Assembly: GCF_014192215.1 (NCBI RefSeq) | Contig: NZ_JACHXP010000001.1 | Span: 124,001-188,000 of the forward strand | DNA length: 64,000 bases | Origin: Halomonas cerina | GTDB taxonomy: Bacteria > Pseudomonadota > Gammaproteobacteria > Pseudomonadales > Halomonadaceae | Direction of reading: 5' to 3' | Shown here: positions 37,819 through 47,002 of the stretch, piece by piece | Position numbering within the stretch: the stretch's first letter is position 1 | Layout: every line of letters starts with the position of its first letter | Made by a program: the position numbers and the translations under genes | The notes under the pieces: generated by a model | What the model was told of the DNA's origin: nothing | The model's input: only the letters and a program-made list of their open reading frames with translations | Databases searched by the model: none

Positions 37819-37921
37819 CGCCCAGCGCCGAGCTACAAACGCCCAGTAGTTCAGAGACGGGCATATACTTGGCCGCTTGGCTCTTATTCTGCCTGGGCGC
37901 TGGGCGCTGGGCGCTGGGCGC
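37818..37921. repeat. TGGGCGC tandem repeat with complementary arm, between convergent genes
   Basis: Four exact copies of the 7-mer TGGGCGC fill 37894-37921, ending at the dinB stop. AGCGCCCAGCGCC at 37818-37830 is complementary to two units, so a large hairpin can form across the gap between the CbiM-like gene and dinB. It mirrors the organisation of the AAGAAGG array at 8061. Confidence 0.8.
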
Positions 37922-38977
37922 TTACAGCGGCAACACCAGCTGCTGCCGGGCTTCCTCGGGGAGCAGGCGCACCCCGACCCCGAGCAGACGCACCGGGCGA
38001 TGGGCGCGGGCCCAGGCCTGTTCCAGCAGCCGGCCGTAGTTTGCCGGTGAGGGGGCGAGGCCGCGGCTCTCGAGGGTGGTGAGGCTGAAGTCGTCGAAGC
38101 GAACCTTGATGAACAGTCCCGCCAGGGGGGGGTGGCCCTGGCGGGCCAGTCGGCTCTCGAGCTTCTCGCACAGCGGCCCTAGGGCCGAGCGGGCGTTGGC
38201 GAGGTTCGGGAGGTCGCGGTCGAAGGTCGACTCCACGCTGACCGACTTGCGCTCGCGTGTCACCCGCACCGGCCGCTCGTCGATGCCCCGGCAAAGCTCG
38301 TAGAGGCGCCTGCCGAACTTGCCGAACTCGTCCAGCAGCCGCTCCAGCGGCAGGGCACGCAGGTCGGCGCAGGTGGCGATGCCCAGTGCGTCGAGACGGG
38401 CGCCGGTGGCCGGGCCGACGCCGTGGAGCTTGCTGACCGGCAGCGCACTCACGAAGGCATCGACCCGCTCGGGCGGGATCACGGTGAGGCCGTCGGGCTT
38501 GTCCCAGTCGCTGGCGATCTTGGCCAGGAACTTGGCCGGCGCGACGCCCACCGAGACGGTGATGCCGGTGCGGACCAGGCATTCCTGCTTGAGCCACTCG
38601 GCCATCCAGGTGGCGCTGCCGCGAAAGCCTTCGACGTCGGTCACGTCGAGGAAGGCTTCGTCCAGCGACAACGGCTCGACCCGGGGGGTGAGCTCACGGA
38701 AGGTCGCCTGGATCTGACGGGAGACATCGCGATATTTCTCGAAGTCGCCGGGCAGCAGGGTGAGGTGAGGGCAGAGGCGCAGCGCTCGGGCGGTGGGCAT
38801 GGCGGAGTGGATGCCGTAGACCCGGGCGGGGTAGTTGCAGGTAGCGATCACCCCACGTCGCTCCCGAGAGCGGCCGATGGCTAGCGGGATGTCCCGCAGC
38901 ACGGGGTTGTCGCGCATCTCCACCGCGGCGAAGAAGGCGTCACAGTCGGCGTGAAGGATCTTTCGCTGGCGGCTCAT
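37922..38977 (-). CDS. dinB: DNA polymerase IV
   Basis: Y-family translesion polymerase, 351 residues. Palm motifs ILHADCDAFFAAVEM and PLSLDEAFLDVTDVEG carry the catalytic acids; ACGIGYNK-type features include SVGVAPAKFLAKIASDWDKP; the helix-hairpin-helix is LHGVGPATGARLDALG; and the little finger follows. It ends QQLVLPL, a beta-clamp binding peptide at the extreme C-terminus. It lies 64 bases from lexA on the same strand; no clear LexA box of its own is visible, so it may be read from the lexA promoter. Confidence 0.95.
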   Translation of the reverse strand: MSRQRKILHADCDAFFAAVEMRDNPVLRDIPLAIGRSRERRGVIATCNYPARVYGIHSAMPTARALRLCPHLTLLPGDFEKYRDVSRQIQATFRELTPRVEPLSLDEAFLDVTDVEGFRGSATWMAEWLKQECLVRTGITVSVGVAPAKFLAKIASDWDKPDGLTVIPPERVDAFVSALPVSKLHGVGPATGARLDALGIATCADLRALPLERLLDEFGKFGRRLYELCRGIDERPVRVTRERKSVSVESTFDRDLPNLANARSALGPLCEKLESRLARQGHPPLAGLFIKVRFDDFSLTTLESRGLAPSPANYGRLLEQAWARAHRPVRLLGVGVRLLPEEARQQLVLPL

Positions 38978-39041
38978 GGCAGACTTTCAAGCACTTCCTG
39001 ACACTGGCGAGCGAAGGCCGGGCACGACCAGGCTCGACGCG

Positions 39042-39701
39042 TCAGGCCAGCGCCTGGCCGTTACCACCGCGTATCACCCCCACCCCGATCCCCTCGATCT
39101 CCAGCACCTGGTGGCGCAGGTCCACCACGATCGGCGCGAACTCCGCGTTCTCGGCGATCAGGGTCACGCTATGGCCCCGACGCTGGAAGCGCTTCACGGT
39201 GACATCATCTTCCAGGCGGGCTACCACGACCTGGCCGTCGCGAACCCGCTCGGTGCGGTGCACGGCGAGCAGGTCCCCCTCGAGGATGCCGATGTCCTTC
39301 ATGGAAAGCCCCCGCACCCGCAGCAGGTAGTCGGCGCGGGGGGTGAAGTACTCCGGCGGCAGCGGGCAGTAGCGGTCGATATGCTCGGCAGCCAGGATCG
39401 GGCTGCCGGCGGCCACCTCGCCGATGATCGGCAGGCCCGGCTGTGGCTCGTCCCGAGCCGCTTCCCCTGCCGCGGCCTCCGGTTCCTGGGCCGCCAGGCG
39501 GATGCCACGGGAGGTGCCGCGGATTACCTTGATCACGCCCTTGCGCTCCAGTGCCCTCAGGTGCTCCTCGGCGGCGTTAGGGGACTTGAAGCCCAGCGCC
39601 CGGGAGATCTCGGCCCGGGTCGGCGGGTATCCCAGCTCGTTCATGGTCTTGACGATGAAATCGAAGACATTCTGCTGGCGTGGCGTAAGGGGGCGACTCA
39701 T
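39042..39701 (-). CDS. lexA: SOS repressor LexA
   Basis: 219 residues. N-terminal winged helix (residues 1-65, [20 protein letters not shown] and [20 protein letters not shown]), autocleavage site Ala-Gly in [12 protein letters not shown], catalytic Ser in [15 protein letters not shown] and Lys in [12 protein letters not shown]. RecA-stimulated self-cleavage derepresses SOS genes. The linker is Ala/Glu-rich. The ATG at 39701 follows CGGAGG; upstream extension to 40124 is not real. A LexA box lies 85 bases upstream. Confidence 0.97.
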   Translation of the reverse strand: MSRPLTPRQQNVFDFIVKTMNELGYPPTRAEISRALGFKSPNAAEEHLRALERKGVIKVIRGTSRGIRLAAQEPEAAAGEAARDEPQPGLPIIGEVAAGSPILAAEHIDRYCPLPPEYFTPRADYLLRVRGLSMKDIGILEGDLLAVHRTERVRDGQVVVARLEDDVTVKRFQRRGHSVTLIAENAEFAPIVVDLRHQVLEIEGIGVGVIRGGNGQALA

Positions 39702-39785
39702 GCAACCTCCGGGACGGCGGTGGGTGGCGAAGCAGCGCCACCGCGATCGGCTAGGGGGAGAGGCGGCCTGCCAGGCGCGCCATGG

Positions 39786-39801
39786 TTGATAAAGTATACA
39801 G
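39786..39801 (-). promoter_or_regulatory. LexA box upstream of lexA
   Basis: TTGATAAAGTATACAG keeps the ACAG half of the SOS consensus (CTG, ten bases, CAG) and has TTG in place of CTG, matching 12 of 16 consensus positions. Located for autorepression of lexA. Confidence 0.7.
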
Positions 39802-39932
39802 CATGATCTTCCATCCAGTAAAAGCGCCGGCGGCGCTTCTCGCAAGGGTAACGCTTCAGGATGGCCAGGACAGCGTGTCACGGAAAGGACCGGATTCAAA
39901 CGCGTGCCCATCAGGTGGATTGAGACGATCCC

Positions 39933-39973
39933 TTGTTTATCGTACACTTCAGAGATATTCAAACAATTGTTTC
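39933..39973 (+). promoter_or_regulatory. psrA promoter with overlapping PsrA-type operator
   Basis: TTGTTT (39933-39938) and TATTCA (39956-39961) are 17 bases apart. CAAACAATTGTTTC at 39960-39973 overlaps the end of the -10 box and the likely start site. The form CAAAC-N4-GTTTC matches the published PsrA operator pattern (G/CAAAC, two to four bases, GTTTG/C), so the gene is probably self-repressed. Confidence 0.8.
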
Positions 39974-39989
39974 TAACCGGGGCCCTTGC

Positions 39990-40655
39990 ATGGCACAGCC
40001 CGATACCGTCACCCGCATCTTGAATACCGCCGAGGTGCTGTTCGCCGAACATGGCTTCGCCGAGACCTCGTTGCGCAACATCACCAGCAAGGCCAATGTC
40101 AATCTGGCGGCGGTGAATTACCACTTCGGTTCCAAGAAGTCACTGATCCAGGCGGTCTTCGCCCGTTACCTGGACCCCTTCACCGAGCGCTTTCACAAGG
40201 CCTTGGACGAACTCGAGGGCCGCTATCCGGATGGGACCGTGCCCCTGGAGATCCTGCTGGAGGCCATGGCGCAGTGCGTGCTGGAGGTGCCAGGAGAGCG
40301 CAACAGCCTGAAGGTATTCATGCGCTTGCTGGGGCTTGGCTACAGCCAGACCCAGGGCCACCTGCGGCGCTATATCGAGGAGGAGTATGGCGGGGTCTTC
40401 TCCCGCTTCACCGAACTGGTGCGCCGAGCCACCCCGGAGCTGCCTGATGTCGAGCGCTTCTGGCGGCTGCATTTCATCTTGGGCACGGTGATCTTCACCC
40501 TCTCGGGGCTGGATGCCCTGCGTGACATCGCCGAGAAGGATTACGGCGAACATGTCACGGTGCGTGACCTGGTGCAGCGTCTGCGGCCCGTGGTGGTCTC
40601 GGCCATGAGCGCACCACTGCCTCCTGTGGCGATGCCCCGGGTCGAGGTGGGCTGA
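39990..40655 (+). CDS. psrA: TetR-family regulator PsrA
   Basis: 221 residues. The TetR helix-turn-helix occupies residues 8-55: [20 protein letters not shown] and [20 protein letters not shown], nearly identical to Pseudomonas PsrA, a fatty-acid-responsive repressor of beta-oxidation genes and activator of rpoS. Its place beside lexA, divergent from it, is the same as in Pseudomonas (psrA-lexA), and a PsrA-type operator lies in its promoter. The ATG at 39990 begins [11 protein letters not shown]. Confidence 0.88.
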   Translation: MAQPDTVTRILNTAEVLFAEHGFAETSLRNITSKANVNLAAVNYHFGSKKSLIQAVFARYLDPFTERFHKALDELEGRYPDGTVPLEILLEAMAQCVLEVPGERNSLKVFMRLLGLGYSQTQGHLRRYIEEEYGGVFSRFTELVRRATPELPDVERFWRLHFILGTVIFTLSGLDALRDIAEKDYGEHVTVRDLVQRLRPVVVSAMSAPLPPVAMPRVEVG

Positions 40656-40679
40656 GGCCCGCGCTCGAAGGGCCGTCGG

Positions 40680-41660
40680 TCAGGCAGATCGCCAGGCGGA
40701 TTCGTTGACCAGGTTGAGGGGCTGCTGGCCCTTGAGCGCCCGGGTGATGTTCTCCACCGCGCGTTGTGCCATGGCATCGCGGGTCTCGCGGGTGGCGGAG
40801 CCGATATGCGGCAGGGCGACCACGTTGGGCATGTGGGGCAGGGGAGACTCCGGTGACAGCGGCTCCTGCTCGAAGACATCGAGCCCGGCGGCGCGGATCT
40901 GGCCTTTTTCCAGGGCCGCGATCAGGGCCGCCTCGCAGACGATCCGGCCGCGGGCGATGTTGACGAAGATCGCCGAGGGTTTCATCAGGCCGAATTCTCG
41001 GGCGCCGACCAGGTGCTCGGTCTCGGGGGTGAGGGGCACGGTCACGCAGATGAAGTCCGACTCGGCGAGCAGGGTGTCGAGGTCGCGTCGCTCGGCTCCT
41101 AGCTCGCGCTCGAGGGCGGGTTTCGGGGAGGCGTTGGCGTAGCGCACGCGCATGCCGAAGCCGAGGGCACCACGGCGCGCCACGGCCGCACCGATACGAC
41201 CGAAACCGATCATGCCCAGTGTCTTGCCGTGGACATTGGTGCCGAACTGTGCCTCGCCGATGCTGGCCTGCCAGTCGCCACGCCTGACGAAGTCAGCCAG
41301 TTCGACGACGCGGCGGGCCGCCGCCAGGATCAGGGCGAAGGCGGTGTCCGCCGTGGTCTCGGTGAGCACGTCGGGGGTATGGCAGAGGAGGATGCCACGC
41401 CGCGTCAACTCGTCGACAGGATAGTGGTCGTAACCCACCGAGATGGTGGCCATCACCTCCAGTAGGGGGGCCGCGTCGAGCAACGCGGGGGTGATGGTCA
41501 GGCCGGTGCCGATCAGGCCGTGGGCCCTCGGCAGAGCGGCCTGGAAGGCGGGGTCTTCCGCCAGGGCGGTGCCGGTGAAGACCTCGATGTCGAAATCACG
41601 TGACAGCGTGGCCAACTGCTCGTCCGTCAAGCGGCCATGGACCAGGATGCACTTCTTCAT
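40680..41660 (-). CDS. D-2-hydroxyacid dehydrogenase, GhrB-like
   Basis: 326-residue NAD(P)-dependent 2-hydroxyacid dehydrogenase. Rossmann motif LGMIGFGRIGAAVARRG, substrate Arg in VNIARGRIV, catalytic Glu in DVFEQEPLSPES and His in ALPHIGSATRETRDAMA are all visible; ATISVGYDHYPVDE is typical of glyoxylate/hydroxypyruvate reductase B. Substrate could also be 2-ketogluconate. It converges with psrA, 24 bases away. Confidence 0.9.
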   Translation of the reverse strand: MKKCILVHGRLTDEQLATLSRDFDIEVFTGTALAEDPAFQAALPRAHGLIGTGLTITPALLDAAPLLEVMATISVGYDHYPVDELTRRGILLCHTPDVLTETTADTAFALILAAARRVVELADFVRRGDWQASIGEAQFGTNVHGKTLGMIGFGRIGAAVARRGALGFGMRVRYANASPKPALERELGAERRDLDTLLAESDFICVTVPLTPETEHLVGAREFGLMKPSAIFVNIARGRIVCEAALIAALEKGQIRAAGLDVFEQEPLSPESPLPHMPNVVALPHIGSATRETRDAMAQRAVENITRALKGQQPLNLVNESAWRSA

Positions 41661-41754
41661 TAGTTCGGCTCCAGTTCTGCAAGGGCATGACCCCGGCTCT
41701 GGGGAATGCCGTGTCGTCTGTCCTGACCGTCACGCTCTTCTCATCGCCAGGCGA

Positions 41755-42057
41755 TCAGGCGCAGTCGGCCGCCCCTTCCCCGAACATGTCGAACAGCAGG
41801 TCCCGGCCGAGGTCGGTGAGCACGAAGCGCTGCTGGGGGTTCCAGGTCGCGGCGTCGCTGGCTTCCAGGGTGCGCTGGCAGATCGCCCAGTCGTGGGAGG
41901 CCTCGCTCAGCGCTCGCAGGGTCGCCGGCTCCAGGCCGCGATGGGGGATGGTGACCGTCTCGAGGACATGGCCCTGGCGGTAGAGCTGGGCGGTCATGTG
42001 GGAAAGGCACTGGCGCAGGCTGCGCTGCATGGCGGAGTGGGACGTAGATAGGATCAT
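41755..42057 (-). CDS. Small conserved-looking protein of unknown function
   Basis: 100 residues, no membrane segment. It begins MILSTSHSAMQRSLRQCLSH and includes TVTIPHRGLEPATLRALSEA and RFVLTDLGRDLLFDMFGEG, with a helical winged-helix-like feel at the end, but I do not recognise a family. Codon usage matches the neighbours and a good promoter lies upstream, so I take it as real. The ATG at 42057 has AAGGAG about 13 bases away, rather far; a start at 42030 (MQRSLRQ) is possible. Confidence 0.6.
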   Translation of the reverse strand: MILSTSHSAMQRSLRQCLSHMTAQLYRQGHVLETVTIPHRGLEPATLRALSEASHDWAICQRTLEASDAATWNPQQRFVLTDLGRDLLFDMFGEGAADCA

Positions 42058-42098
42058 TCGACGGGCAGGGCTCCTTGTGACAAGGTGGGCTGCCCCAC

Positions 42099-42130
42099 AG
42101 TATACAACCTTGGTTGTGTTCGACCAAGGT
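42099..42130 (-). promoter_or_regulatory. Promoter with inverted repeat for the small gene
   Basis: On the reverse strand TTGGTC (42127-42122) and TATACT (42104-42099) are 17 bases apart. ACCTTGG (42107-42113) and CCAAGGT (42124-42130) form an inverted repeat that spans the promoter spacer and covers the -35 box, a likely operator. The site lies about 45-70 bases upstream of the ATG at 42057. Confidence 0.65.
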
Positions 42131-42203
42131 CGCAGGTGGCCGAGGCCGAGCCGAAGCCGAGGAGAGTGGGCCGCGATCCCTCGGCACGGACCACGGCCGG
42201 GGA

Positions 42204-43124
42204 TCACGCCTCCACGCGTCCCAGCAGCAGGAACTCGAGCAGGGCCTTCTGGGCGTGCAGACGGTTGCCGGCCTCCTGCCAGACCACCGCACGCGGATCG
42301 TCGAGCAGGGTCTCGCTGATCTCCTCGCCGCGATGGGCCGGCAGGCAGTGCAGGAACAGCACGTCGTCGGCGGCCCGGTCGAGCAGAGCCTCGGTAACCT
42401 GCAGGCCGGTGAAGGCCGCCTCGCGTTTTGCCTGTTCCTCTTCCTGGCCCATGGAGGCCCAGACATCGGTGGTGACCAGGTCGGCCCCGGTGACGGCCTC
42501 CGTGGGGTCACGGTGCAGGGTGACGCGATCGCCGGCGGCGTCGAGGATGTCCTGGCGAGGCTCGTAACCCTCGGGACAGCAGATACGCAGCCGGAAATCG
42601 AACTGGCGGGCGGCATTGATCCAGGAGTGGCACATGTTGTTGCCGTCGCCGAGCCACACCGCGGTGCGTCCGCGTACGCTGCCGCGTCGTTCCGTCCAGG
42701 TCATCACGTCGGCCAGCAACTGGCAGGGATGGTAGTCGTCGGTCAGGGCATTGATCACCGGCACCGCGCTGGCCGTGGCGAACTCTTCGAGGTCGGCGTG
42801 GGAGAAGGTGCGGATCATCACCGCGTCGACCATCTCCGACAGTACCCGGGCGGTGTCACCGATCGGCTCGCCGCGACCCAGCTGGGTGTCGCGGGGCGAG
42901 AGGAACAACGCATGGCCGCCGAACTGCGCCATGGCGGTCTCGAAGGAGACCCGGGTGCGGGTCGAGGACTTCTCGAAGATCATCGCCAGGGTGCGGTTGG
43001 TAAACGGGGTGTAGGTCGGGCCATGGGTCTTGAGGCCGTTCTTGATCGAGATGCCGCGCTGGATCAGGTAGCGCAACTCTTCCGGACTCAGGTCGAGCAG
43101 GGTCAGGAAATGGCGGGCGGCCAT
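42204..43124 (-). CDS. argF: Ornithine carbamoyltransferase
   Basis: Anabolic arginine pathway: ornithine plus carbamoyl phosphate to citrulline. 306 residues with the carbamoyl-phosphate motif [36 protein letters not shown] and the ornithine loop [12 protein letters not shown]. Its partner argG lies 2.2 kb away on the other strand. A hairpin lies directly at the ribosome site region upstream. Confidence 0.96.
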   Translation of the reverse strand: MAARHFLTLLDLSPEELRYLIQRGISIKNGLKTHGPTYTPFTNRTLAMIFEKSSTRTRVSFETAMAQFGGHALFLSPRDTQLGRGEPIGDTARVLSEMVDAVMIRTFSHADLEEFATASAVPVINALTDDYHPCQLLADVMTWTERRGSVRGRTAVWLGDGNNMCHSWINAARQFDFRLRICCPEGYEPRQDILDAAGDRVTLHRDPTEAVTGADLVTTDVWASMGQEEEQAKREAAFTGLQVTEALLDRAADDVLFLHCLPAHRGEEISETLLDDPRAVVWQEAGNRLHAQKALLEFLLLGRVEA

Positions 43125-43135
43125 GGCATTACTCC

Positions 43136-43153
43136 ATGAGCAAAAACGCTCAT
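43136..43153 (-). promoter_or_regulatory. Hairpin upstream of argF
   Basis: ATGAGC (43136-43141) and GCTCAT (43148-43153) flank six bases, ending 12 bases before the argF ATG. It may affect translation start or be an operator. No clear ArgR box is seen. Confidence 0.4.
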
Positions 43154-43282
43154 CCTAGCCATCGACCGGGGGATGCGCAACGCGCCCGTGATCAGTAGAA
43201 TGGCCTCATCAGCAAGGCCGACCGTCGTACTCGGGTATTCCCTAATCGCCGGTGGGCCCACAGCGAAACGAGAGGAGACGTC

Positions 43283-43639
43283 ATGAGCACCACCGTCGAG
43301 AACATCCAGCGCCAGATCGGCGAGAACCCCATCCTGATTTACATGAAGGGCACGCCCCAGCTACCGCAGTGCGGTTTCTCCGCTCAGACCGTCCAGGCCC
43401 TGATGACCTGCGGCGAGCGCTTCGCCTTCGTCAACGTGCTGGACAACCCGGACATCCGCGCCGAACTGCCCAAGGTTGCCAACTGGCCGACCTTCCCCCA
43501 GCTGTGGGTCGAGGGTGAGCTGGTCGGCGGCTGCGATATCGTCATGGAGATGCACCAGAACGGCGAGCTCGAGACCCTGATCAAGGAGACCGCCGCCAAG
43601 CACAAGGACGACGAGAGCGAGCAAGGCAGCGACGCCTGA
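43283..43639 (+). CDS. grxD: Monothiol glutaredoxin, Grx4 family
   Basis: 118-residue monothiol glutaredoxin that carries or senses [2Fe-2S] clusters. Active site PQCGFSAQT with CGFS, preceded by ILIYMKGTPQLP, then NWPTFPQLWVEGELVGGCDI for glutathione binding. The tail is acidic and Lys-rich (KHKDDESEQGSDA). AGAGGAG precedes the ATG. Confidence 0.96.
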   Translation: MSTTVENIQRQIGENPILIYMKGTPQLPQCGFSAQTVQALMTCGERFAFVNVLDNPDIRAELPKVANWPTFPQLWVEGELVGGCDIVMEMHQNGELETLIKETAAKHKDDESEQGSDA

Positions 43640-43662
43640 TTCCTCGCCCGATCGTGGCTTCT

Positions 43663-43697
43663 CGAGGCCCGCGCGCCCTCCCGGCTCGCGGGCCTCG
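43663..43697 (+). terminator. Stem-loop after grxD
   Basis: CGAGGCCCGCG (43663-43673) pairs with CGCGGGCCTCG (43687-43697), 24 bases after the grxD stop. No U-tract, so termination may depend on Rho. Confidence 0.55.
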
Positions 43698-43845
43698 TGC
43701 GTTCGGCCCGGTCCATGTGGCGGATACGCTTTGATACCGATTCCTTGATCGGGCGCTTTGCAAGGTGTTGTCATTCCTACCATCCTAACAAGCGCGTGTC
43801 GTGCTCGTGCGCTTCCTTCATCGTCGATGAAACCGGAGGTGGTTC

Positions 43846-44475
43846 ATGCAAGTGCCATTGAACATCAGCTATCACCATCTTGACGGCAGTGAGTGGATCG
43901 ACGACTACATCAAGTCGCGGGTGGCCAAGCTCGAGCAGATCAGCGACGACATCGTATCCTGCCGGGTGCTCGTCGAGCGGAGTCAGCATCCCCACCAGAC
44001 CGGCAACCCACATCGCGTCCTCATCCAGCTGTCGTTGCCGGCCCGCGGGGAACTGGTGGCGGAGAAGACCGACAAGGTCAACGACCCCCATGTCCAGCTG
44101 CGCCGCATCATCCGCGATGCTTTCGAGGCGATGGAAAAGCAGCTGAAGAAGGCAACCGGCAAGCGCGGCGCCAAGGTGGTGCATCACAATGCCGAGTCGG
44201 TCCCACCGGAGGCCACTGTGGTTCGGATCTTCGACGAGGAGGGCTACGGCTTCCTCAAGGATTTCAGCGGCGAAGAGATCTACTTCCACCGTAATGCCGT
44301 CCTGCACAACGACTTCCCGCGACTGACGGTCGGTACCCGGGTCCGCTACGAACCCGAAGAGGGCGAGGAGGGCTGGCAGGCCAGCTCGGTGCAGATCATC
44401 GACAAGCCGGGGGTGGGCGGTCGCGAGCTCGATGACGACGATCTCGGCACCCCGGCCGGCTGGCAGCGGGACTGA
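43846..44475 (+). CDS. Ribosome hibernation factor domain fused to a cold-shock domain
   Basis: 209 residues. Residues 1-110 form an HPF/RaiA-type domain (LNISYHHLDGSEWIDDYIKS, RVLIQLSLPARGELVAEKT, RIIRDAFEAMEKQLKKAT). Residues about 125-190 form a cold-shock/S1-like domain (VVRIFDEEGYGFLKDFSGEE, IYFHRNAVL, GTRVRYEPEEGEEGWQASSV). The first part should bind the 30S decoding centre and the second RNA. The last 20 residues are acidic. AGGTGG precedes the ATG. Distinct from stand-alone HPF near rpoN. Confidence 0.88.
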   Translation: MQVPLNISYHHLDGSEWIDDYIKSRVAKLEQISDDIVSCRVLVERSQHPHQTGNPHRVLIQLSLPARGELVAEKTDKVNDPHVQLRRIIRDAFEAMEKQLKKATGKRGAKVVHHNAESVPPEATVVRIFDEEGYGFLKDFSGEEIYFHRNAVLHNDFPRLTVGTRVRYEPEEGEEGWQASSVQIIDKPGVGGRELDDDDLGTPAGWQRD

Positions 44476-44493
44476 ACCGTTGTCACGGCGCCG

Positions 44494-45159
44494 TCAGACT
44501 TCCTTGAGCCCCTGCTCCCGCTGGGCCAGGTTCCAACCGCCCAGGTCCTTGTAGCGATTGACCATGGCGCAGAACAGCTCGGCGGTGCGCTCGGTGTCGT
44601 AGCGGGCCGAGTGGGCGGCGCTGTTGTCGAATTCGATGCCGGCGGCTCGACAGGCACGCGCCAGCACAGTCTGGCCGTAGACCAGGCCGGCGAGGCTTGC
44701 CGTATCGAAGCTGGAGAAGGGATGGAAGGGGTTGCGCTTGATGCCGCAGCGAGCGACAGCGGCGTTCAAGAAGCCATGGTCGAAGGCGGCGTTGTGGCCG
44801 ACCAGTACCGCCCGTGTGCAGCCGTGGGCCTTGATCGCCTTGCGCACCGGGCGGAAGAGTTCGCCCAGGGCTTCGGCCTCGCCGATCGCTACCTGGCGGC
44901 GCAAGGGGTCGTCGAGGCGGATGCCGGTGAAGTCCAGTGCCGACTGCTCCACGTTGGCGCCCTCGAAGGGGGTCACATGGTAGGCATAGGTGGCATCGGG
45001 GATCAGGTTGCCTTCGGGGTCCATGGTCAGGGTCACGGCGGCGATCTCGAGGATCGCATCGCGTTCCGGGTTGAAGCCCCCGGTTTCCAGGTCCACCACC
45101 ACGGGCAGGAAGCTGCGGAATCGCTGCGCCATGAGTTCGCGGGCGATCGCCTCGCTCAT
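44494..45159 (-). CDS. rnt: Ribonuclease T
   Basis: DEDDh 3'-exonuclease trimming tRNA and stable RNA ends. 221 residues. Exo [21 protein letters not shown], Exo [20 protein letters not shown] and Exo [18 protein letters not shown] supply the acidic residues and general base His. It ends four codons from the opposite-strand hibernation gene (convergent). AGGAGGG precedes the ATG. Confidence 0.95.
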   Translation of the reverse strand: MSEAIARELMAQRFRSFLPVVVDLETGGFNPERDAILEIAAVTLTMDPEGNLIPDATYAYHVTPFEGANVEQSALDFTGIRLDDPLRRQVAIGEAEALGELFRPVRKAIKAHGCTRAVLVGHNAAFDHGFLNAAVARCGIKRNPFHPFSSFDTASLAGLVYGQTVLARACRAAGIEFDNSAAHSARYDTERTAELFCAMVNRYKDLGGWNLAQREQGLKEV

Positions 45160-45262
45160 GCACCCCTCCTTGTCTGGGCCATCGGGTCGTCTCGAGCCGC
45201 GAGAGTCTACCAGCTCGGGCGCGTCACGTCCCGTCGCGGTATTCGCTGCTCCCTCGTCGCGC

Positions 45263-45268
45263 TATAAT
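45263..45268 (+). promoter_or_regulatory. -10 box of argG
   Basis: A consensus TATAAT lies 38 bases before the argG ATG. The region 17 bases upstream (TATTCG) is a poor -35 box, so an activator may help. Confidence 0.55.
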
Positions 45269-45306
45269 TAACCGCTTGTGACGTTCATCTTAGAGGAGCC
45301 CCCAGC

Positions 45307-46527
45307 ATGTCCGATGTCAAGAAGGTCGTGCTCGCCTATTCTGGCGGCCTGGACACATCCGTCATCGTCAAGTGGTTGCAGGAAACCTACGACTGCGAGG
45401 TGGTGACCTTCACCGCCGACATCGGCCAGGGCGAGGAAGTCGAGCCGGCGCGGGCCAAGGCGCAGGCGCTGGGTGTGAAGGAGATCTATATCGAGGACCT
45501 GCGCGAGGAGTTCGTCCGCGACTACGTCTATCCGATGTTCCGTGCCAACACGATCTATGAAGGCGAATACCTGCTGGGCACCTCCATCGCTCGCCCGCTG
45601 ATCGCCAAGCGGCTGATCGAAATCGCCAACCAGACCGGCGCCGACGCCATCTCCCACGGCGCCACCGGCAAGGGCAACGATCAGGTGCGCTTCGAACTGG
45701 GGGCCTATGCGCTCAAGCCTGGCGTCAAGGTGATCGCGCCGTGGCGCGAGTGGGATCTGACTTCCCGCGAGAAGCTGATGGCCTACTGCCAGCAGCACGA
45801 CATCCCGGTGGACTTCACCAGCCAGAAGAAGAAGTCCCCCTACTCCATGGACGCCAACCTGCTGCACATCTCCTATGAGGGCGGCAACCTCGAGGACCCC
45901 TGGGTCGAGGCCGAAGAGGACATGTGGCGCTGGAGCGTGGCGCCGGAGGTAGCCCCGGATACCCCCACCTATGTGGAACTGACCTATGACAAGGGCGACA
46001 TCGTGGCCATCGACGGCGTGCCAATGCGGCCCCACGAGGTGCTCGAGAAGCTCAACCATATAGGTGGCGACAACGGCATCGGCCGCCTCGACATCGTCGA
46101 GAACCGCTATGTGGGCATGAAGTCACGCGGCTGTTACGAGACCCCGGGGGGCACCATCATGCTGCGCGCCCACCGCGCCATCGAGTCGCTGACTCTTGAC
46201 CGCGAGGAGGCCCACCTCAAGGACGAGCTGATGCCCAAATACGCCGAGGTGATCTACAACGGCTACTGGTGGAGCCCCGAGCGGCGCATGCTGCAGGCGG
46301 CCATCGACGAGACCCAGAAGAATGTCTCCGGCGTGGTGCGCATGAAGCTCTACAAGGGCAGCGCCACCGTGGCGGGTCGCAAGTCAGACGCCTCGCTGTT
46401 CGACGAGTCCATCGCCACCTTCGAGGACGACGCCGGCGCCTACGACCAGAAGGATGCCGAGGGCTTCATCAAGCTCAACGCCCTGCGTCTGCGCATCGCC
46501 GCCGGCAAGGGCCGTCAGCAGGATTGA
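45307..46527 (+). CDS. argG: Argininosuccinate synthase
   Basis: Joins citrulline and aspartate with ATP. 406 residues, type I ASS. N-terminal PP-loop [18 protein letters not shown], then [52 protein letters not shown] and [16 protein letters not shown] precedes the ATG. It is followed by a strong terminator. Confidence 0.97.
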   Translation: MSDVKKVVLAYSGGLDTSVIVKWLQETYDCEVVTFTADIGQGEEVEPARAKAQALGVKEIYIEDLREEFVRDYVYPMFRANTIYEGEYLLGTSIARPLIAKRLIEIANQTGADAISHGATGKGNDQVRFELGAYALKPGVKVIAPWREWDLTSREKLMAYCQQHDIPVDFTSQKKKSPYSMDANLLHISYEGGNLEDPWVEAEEDMWRWSVAPEVAPDTPTYVELTYDKGDIVAIDGVPMRPHEVLEKLNHIGGDNGIGRLDIVENRYVGMKSRGCYETPGGTIMLRAHRAIESLTLDREEAHLKDELMPKYAEVIYNGYWWSPERRMLQAAIDETQKNVSGVVRMKLYKGSATVAGRKSDASLFDESIATFEDDAGAYDQKDAEGFIKLNALRLRIAAGKGRQQD

Positions 46528-46531
46528 TACC

Positions 46532-46555
46532 GGGCCGGCGCGAGCCGGCCCTTTT
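46532..46555 (+). terminator. argG terminator
   Basis: GGGCCGGC (46532-46539), loop GCGA, GCCGGCCC (46544-46551), then TTTT. It starts five bases after the argG stop. Confidence 0.9.
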
Positions 46556-46575
46556 CTGCACCAGGAGGTGGGCCC

Positions 46576-46875
46576 ATGCTGAAGAAACTGCTGTCTGGCC
46601 TATTCGGTGGTGGGGAAGACAAGCCGGAGGAGGCTCTCGCCGCCGAGCCGGTGGCGTACAAAGGCTACCTGATCGTCTCCGAGCCTGCCGACGAGGGCGG
46701 CCAGTTTCGGGTCAGTGGCTGGATCCGCAAGCCGCTGGAAGGAGGCGGGGCGCTCGAGCATCGCTTCGAGCGCTCCGACATGGTCCCGGGGCGTGAAGCC
46801 TGCAACCAGTTGATGGTCAGCAAGGCCCAGCGCTTCATCGACGAGGTGGGCGACGACATGTTCGCTTCGCGTTGA
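46576..46875 (+). CDS. HlyU family protein
   Basis: 99 residues, starting MLKKLLSGLFGGGEDKPEEA, then YKGYLIVSEPADEGGQFRVS, GWIRK, HRFERSDMVPGREACNQLMV and QRFIDEVGD. This is the small HlyU/DUF-type family named after a Vibrio regulator but without a helix-turn-helix; role here is unknown. CAGGAGGTG precedes the ATG. A stem-loop follows. Confidence 0.8.
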   Translation: MLKKLLSGLFGGGEDKPEEALAAEPVAYKGYLIVSEPADEGGQFRVSGWIRKPLEGGGALEHRFERSDMVPGREACNQLMVSKAQRFIDEVGDDMFASR

Positions 46876-46896
46876 CCCGAAAGGCTATCACCGTGA

Positions 46897-46924
46897 CGAC
46901 GCCGGCCCTGATGGGCCGGCGTCG
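46897..46924 (+). terminator. Stem-loop after the hlyU gene
   Basis: A 12-base-pair stem (46897-46908 with 46913-46924) around TGAT. Very stable but without a U-run. Confidence 0.6.
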
Positions 46925-47002
46925 CTGTCTGTGGCCGGCCGGCGTGCCAGGTTGCCGGTGGCTCGGTACACTGGCCCCGTTCCGCGTCGACCCGGAGGGG
47001 CC

